DNA of 28,996 nt from TMED109 sp015660425 (GTDB lineage Bacteria > Pseudomonadota > Alphaproteobacteria > TMED109), in the NCBI GenBank assembly GCA_029936295.1, contig JAPYTH010000023.1, forward strand, positions 1-28,996, in the 5' to 3' direction. This document shows positions 25,515 to 28,996 of the stretch, one piece after another (positions within the stretch are counted from its first letter, which is position 1; each line of letters opens with the position of its first letter). The notes below the pieces were generated by a model. The model was not told where the DNA came from. It saw only the letters and a list, made by a program, of their open reading frames with translations, and searched no databases. The position numbers and the translations under genes are program-made.

Positions 25515-27707
25515 TTAGATTTTTTCTATAAAACTTAGTAATAATTTTTTCTGGCCTGCTTTTTCAAATTCAACTGTAACCTTATCTCCATCTATTTCTG
25601 ATACCTCTCCATAGCCAAACTTTTGATGAAAAATTCTTTCCATTATTTTAATTTCATTAGTTTTATGATCTGTTTCATAATTTAATGAGTTTTGATTTAT
25701 AATATTTTTCTTTTCATTATTTGCTATTAACCATTCTGAAGCTATAGAAGATTTAATGTTGAAATTATTTGAATATGAAGAGAATTTATTAATATTTTTT
25801 TCAGGAAGCTCTTCAAGAAATCTTGATGGTATACAATCTATCCATTGTCCATGAGTTAATCTACAATTTGTATTAAATATCCATACATCGTTTTTTGCCC
25901 TAGTTATACCTACATATGCTAGTCTTCTTTCTTCTTCTAAACCACTTTCTCCATTTTCATCTATAGCCCTTTGGTTAGGAAATAAACCTTCTTCCCATCC
26001 AGGTAAAAATACTAGAGGAAATTCTAGACCTTTTGCTGCATGCAAAGTCATTATTTTTGCTGTTTCCATATTTTGATTATTTGAGCCATCCATTACTAAT
26101 TGTATATGCTCTAAAAAATTTGATAGGGAATCAAATTCGTTAATAGCATTTACTAATTCTTTTAAATTATCTAACCTGCCTGGAGCTTCTATTGAACGAT
26201 CCTTTTTAAGCATCTCTATATATCCAGATTCTTCCAAAATAATTTCAACTAAATCACCGAGCTTATTATTACTTACATCAATTCTCCATTTATCTAAATT
26301 TTTTGAAAATAATCTAATAGATGTTCCTGCCTTAGATGATATTTCATCAGTTTCCGCTAATTTTCTAGAGGCCATTTCTAAACTTATTTTTCTGGATCTA
26401 GAATATAGTTCAATATTTTTGATAGTCATTTCACCTAAACCTCTTTTAGGTTTATTTATTATTCTTTCAAAAGCTAACTGGTCGTCCGATGAGTTAACTA
26501 ATCTTAAATAAGCTATTGCGTCTCTGATTTCAGCTCTTTCGTAAAACCTTAAGCCTCCTACTACCTGGTAGGGTAAACCTATTTTTAGAAATCTTTCTTC
26601 AAAAGTTCTCGTTTGAAAACCTGCTCTAACTAATATAGCAACATTATTTATACTATTATTATTTCTTTGATATGCTTCAATTTCATCACTTATTGATTGA
26701 GCTTCTTCTTTTCCATCATAAACTGTTCTAATATTAATTTTGTTTCCCATATCTTCTTTAGTCCAAAGTGTTTTTCCTAATCTATTCTGATTCTTTGCAA
26801 TTAATTGAGAGGCAGCAGCTAGAATATTTCCAGTTGAACGATAATTTCTTTCAAGTCTTATTATTTTTGTATTTTTAAAATCTTTTTCAAAGTTTAGTAT
26901 ATTATTTACATCAGCACCTCTCCATGAATAAATAGATTGGTCATCATCACCAACAGCACATAAATTTTGATGATTTTCTGCTAAGGTTTTTAACCAATAA
27001 TATTGGGAAGCATTTGTATCTTGAAATTCATCAACTAAAATGTATTTGAATTTATTTTGATAAAGTTTCTTAATATCTGGTTTGTTTTTAAAGATAGTTA
27101 TAACATGCAACAAAAGATCACCAAAATCAACAGCGTTCAAAGTTATCAGACGATTTTGATAATTTTGATATAATTTAACGGCTTGGTTATTAGCAAAATC
27201 TGCTCCACTATGATATGCATTATTAACATCTATAGGGTTTAAACCCATATCTTTCCATCTTTGAATAATGGATAATAAACTTCTTGCTGGCCAACGTTTC
27301 TCATCTATATTTTCAGCAGACATTATTTGCTTTATTAATCTTATTTGATCATCTGTATCTATGATAGTAAAAGTAGTTTTCAGATTAATTAATTCTGCAT
27401 TAGATCGAAGAATTCTAGCTGCTAAAGAATGAAATGTTCCTAACCACCAACCTGCAATAGAGGCTCCAATCATTTTTTCTACTCTTATTCTCATTTCATT
27501 CGATGCCTTATTAGTAAAAGTCACAGTACAAATTTCTGATGGATGAGCTATATTTTTATGTAGTATATGGGTAAGTCTAGTTGTAAGTACTTTTGTCTTA
27601 CCTGTTCCTGCGCCTGCTAATACCAATAGTGGTCCATTAACTGTTTCTACAGCTTCTTTTTGTTCTATATTTAATTCAGAAAGATAATTGTCTTTAGAAA
27701 TTGTCAT
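25515..27707 (-). CDS. uvrD: UvrD/PcrA-type ATP-dependent DNA helicase
   Basis: This superfamily 1A 3'-5' helicase would remove UvrC-nicked strands in excision repair and displace proteins such as RecA from DNA. The 730-residue product has Q motif LNIEQKEAV (12-20), Walker A GAGTGKT (32-38), motif Ia TFTNKAS, motif II DEFQD (226-230), motif III GDDDQSIYSWRGAD, motif IV RLERNYRST, motif V TLHAAKGLEFPLVFL and motif VI EERRLAYVGITRAK. A C-terminal Tudor-like RNA-polymerase-interaction segment (FGYGEVSEIDGDKVTVEF) is kept. UvrD and PcrA cannot be separated by sequence alone; uvrD is the usual proteobacterial name. It is 16 bases downstream of the dehydrogenase gene. Confidence 0.95.
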   Translation of the reverse strand: MTISKDNYLSELNIEQKEAVETVNGPLLVLAGAGTGKTKVLTTRLTHILHKNIAHPSEICTVTFTNKASNEMRIRVEKMIGASIAGWWLGTFHSLAARILRSNAELINLKTTFTIIDTDDQIRLIKQIMSAENIDEKRWPARSLLSIIQRWKDMGLNPIDVNNAYHSGADFANNQAVKLYQNYQNRLITLNAVDFGDLLLHVITIFKNKPDIKKLYQNKFKYILVDEFQDTNASQYYWLKTLAENHQNLCAVGDDDQSIYSWRGADVNNILNFEKDFKNTKIIRLERNYRSTGNILAAASQLIAKNQNRLGKTLWTKEDMGNKINIRTVYDGKEEAQSISDEIEAYQRNNNSINNVAILVRAGFQTRTFEERFLKIGLPYQVVGGLRFYERAEIRDAIAYLRLVNSSDDQLAFERIINKPKRGLGEMTIKNIELYSRSRKISLEMASRKLAETDEISSKAGTSIRLFSKNLDKWRIDVSNNKLGDLVEIILEESGYIEMLKKDRSIEAPGRLDNLKELVNAINEFDSLSNFLEHIQLVMDGSNNQNMETAKIMTLHAAKGLEFPLVFLPGWEEGLFPNQRAIDENGESGLEEERRLAYVGITRAKNDVWIFNTNCRLTHGQWIDCIPSRFLEELPEKNINKFSSYSNNFNIKSSIASEWLIANNEKKNIINQNSLNYETDHKTNEIKIMERIFHQKFGYGEVSEIDGDKVTVEFEKAGQKKLLLSFIEKI

Positions 27708-27723
27708 TGTTTACCATATTATT

Positions 27724-28557
27724 TTATATTGCTGACCAGCCACCATCTAGCATTAATGTGTGTCCTGTTACAATTGATGATGCGTCAGAAGCCAGATATA
27801 AAATACCTCCTGCCATTTCTGAAACTTCAGCTAATCTTTTTAAGGGAGTTCTATCTATTATATAATTCAATTTTTCTTTATTGGCATTTAATTCTTTTAT
27901 TAGCCTAGTTTTTGTATAGGTAGGACCTATAGAATTAACCCTTACTCCCCTTGCGCCCCATTCATTAGCAAGGGATCTAGTAAGGTTAACTAGCGCACCT
28001 TTAGATGCATGATAGGGTGAATTAGGTGCTGGCCCTCCTCCTGTAACGCCCATTATTGAGGAAATATTAATAATTGATCCTTTTTTATTTTTAAGCATAT
28101 AGTTTGCTGCAGTCCTGCAGCAAATAAATGCGCTTGTAAGATTTAATTTAATTATATTTTCAAAGTCCTCTGTTTTCATTTCTTCAGCTGGATTTCTATT
28201 TGCTGTGCCAGCATTATTTATTAAGACATCTATTGAGCCAAAATGTGATGCTGCTTCATTAAAAACTTTAATAATATTATCTTCAATTGTAACATCTAGT
28301 TCCCATGCCTTTGCGTCTATACCTGCCTCATTTAATTCTTTTTCTAATATTTTTGCAGATTTATAATCTTTGTCAGTAATAGCTATTTTACCGCCAGCTT
28401 TTCCACACGCAATGGCAGCCACTCTTCCTATGCCTTGCGCAGAACCTGTTATTAAAGTAGTTGTGTTTTTTAAGCTAAAAAGTTTTAAAACATCAAATTT
28501 TTTTGCAGAAGGCATTGAAAAACCTGTAAATTCGTCAACAGTTTCATCATTTATCAT
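27724..28557 (-). CDS. short-chain dehydrogenase/reductase, NAD-type
   Basis: This is a classical SDR oxidoreductase; the substrate is probably a sugar, polyol or hydroxy acid, but it cannot be set by sequence. Counting from the upstream Met, TGSAQGIG is at 39-46, NNAG at 117-120, the catalytic Ser at 169, and YHASK at 184-188. Asp at the end of strand 2 (AITDKD) favours NAD over NADP. The C-terminus ends DGGWSAI. The N-terminus carries about 30 extra residues before the Rossmann fold. ATG codons at 28563 and 28557 are alternatives; I prefer 28557 because AGGA (28570-28567) is nine bases from it but only three from the other. It is 14-20 bases after the RraA-like gene, which suggests a shared pathway. 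Confidence 0.88.
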   Translation of the reverse strand: MINDETVDEFTGFSMPSAKKFDVLKLFSLKNTTTLITGSAQGIGRVAAIACGKAGGKIAITDKDYKSAKILEKELNEAGIDAKAWELDVTIEDNIIKVFNEAASHFGSIDVLINNAGTANRNPAEEMKTEDFENIIKLNLTSAFICCRTAANYMLKNKKGSIINISSIMGVTGGGPAPNSPYHASKGALVNLTRSLANEWGARGVRVNSIGPTYTKTRLIKELNANKEKLNYIIDRTPLKRLAEVSEMAGGILYLASDASSIVTGHTLMLDGGWSAI

Positions 28558-28577
28558 TTTCATTGTTCCTAGGTTTA

Positions 28578-28996
28578 TTAAAATTTTCCATATTTAAGAT
28601 AAGCGTCTTTAGGGTCTGTTCCATTTAATATTGCTTCACGCATTTTGTTTTCTGAGTTTAAGTCTTGTTTAGCTTTATGTATAATTTTAAAAATAATTTT
28701 TTTTGGAATTATTACAATCCCATCCTCATCAGCTATCAGATAATCTCCAGTTTTAACTATAACATCACCAATATTAATAGAAGTACCCATTTCTTCAACA
28801 ACCCATCTACCAGCAACATCTTTTGGTGTGTTAAAACGGCAATAAACAGGTAGTTTAATTTCTGATTTTATTCGGGTTACGTCTCTACAACCACCATCTG
28901 TAATATAACCTCTAATGCCTTTTATTTTTAAAGCTTCTGCTGAGAGGTCTCCCATTAAAGCAATAGAATGATTATTAGGTTGGCAGACTATTACAG
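28578..28996 (-). CDS. RraA-like aldolase/decarboxylase family protein, 5' end outside window
   Basis: The frame is open to the window edge, so the N-terminus is missing. An internal Met at 28955 is not the start, because family-like sequence (VIVCQPNNHSIAL) precedes it. From that Met, Asp3 and Arg24-Asp25 make the D-x20-R-D pattern (MGDL... DGGCRD) known for 4-hydroxy-4-methyl-2-oxoglutarate/4-carboxy-4-hydroxy-2-oxoadipate aldolases and oxaloacetate decarboxylases in the RraA superfamily. This favours metal-dependent aldolase or decarboxylase chemistry over RNase E inhibition. GDVIVKTGDYLIADEDGIVIIP is the typical C-terminal core. It is probably the first visible gene of an operon with the dehydrogenase, and further catabolic genes may lie beyond the window. 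Confidence 0.85.
   Translation of the reverse strand, partial: VIVCQPNNHSIALMGDLSAEALKIKGIRGYITDGGCRDVTRIKSEIKLPVYCRFNTPKDVAGRWVVEEMGTSINIGDVIVKTGDYLIADEDGIVIIPKKIIFKIIHKAKQDLNSENKMREAILNGTDPKDAYLKYGKF

Noticed and set aside
1..28996. CRISPR arrays, tRNA or rRNA genes, insertion sequences and prophage genes
   Set aside because: None were seen: there are no regularly spaced repeats, no transposase or integrase frames, and the intergenic gaps are too short or lack cloverleaf-like sequence.

Overview
The window is a strongly AT-rich, gene-dense stretch of a Gram-negative chromosome, most probably from a streamlined alphaproteobacterium. The evidence for this is the order of the division and cell-wall (dcw) genes, meso-diaminopimelate-type MurE, LpxC, BamD, ETF-ubiquinone oxidoreductase, and the lpxC / bamD-recN-ligA neighbourhood. 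The class is an inference from gene content and order; I cannot name a genus.

Layout. (1) Positions 1-13049 on the + strand form one compact dcw operon: murE, murF, mraY, murD, ftsW, murG, murC, murB, ddl, ftsQ, ftsA. Junctions are tight, often overlapping by one to four bases, and four of the genes start with TTG. An assembly gap of about 100 N lies in the 3' end of ftsW and is flanked by the same ~54-base sequence on both sides, so it is probably a scaffolding artefact. (2) At 13050-14849, lpxC follows ftsA directly; ftsZ, usually found here, is absent. A signal-peptide MORN-repeat protein follows lpxC. (3) On the - strand at 14854-17340 lie hisN and the ETF-ubiquinone oxidoreductase gene. 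(4) On the + strand at 17492-22172 lie bamD, recN and ligA. (5) On the - strand at 22162-23979 is a three-domain Xaa-Pro aminopeptidase. (6) A non-coding interval of 400 bases (23980-24379) holds two strong hairpins with nearly identical pyrimidine-rich, anti-Shine-Dalgarno-like loops, followed by an unrecognised 81-aa gene. (7) On the - strand from 28996 down to 24627 is an apparent operon: an RraA-like aldolase (cut by the window end), a short-chain dehydrogenase, a UvrD/PcrA helicase and PrmA.

Function. The dcw genes build UDP-MurNAc-pentapeptide (MurB, MurC, MurD, MurE, MurF, Ddl), lipid I and II (MraY, MurG), and parts of the divisome (FtsW, FtsQ, FtsA). LpxC commits UDP-GlcNAc to lipid A, and BamD inserts outer-membrane proteins. 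RecN, LigA and UvrD serve DNA repair. ETF-QO, HisN, the aldolase and the dehydrogenase are metabolic.

The most interesting non-gene signal is the pair of hairpins at 24234-24359. Its architecture resembles the alphaproteobacterial anti-SD ('cuckoo'/CcsR-like) small RNAs, but it lies just upstream of an orphan small gene whose ribosome-binding site can pair with the loop. The missing ftsZ and a hairpin that would cover the lpxC ribosome-binding site are the next most notable points.
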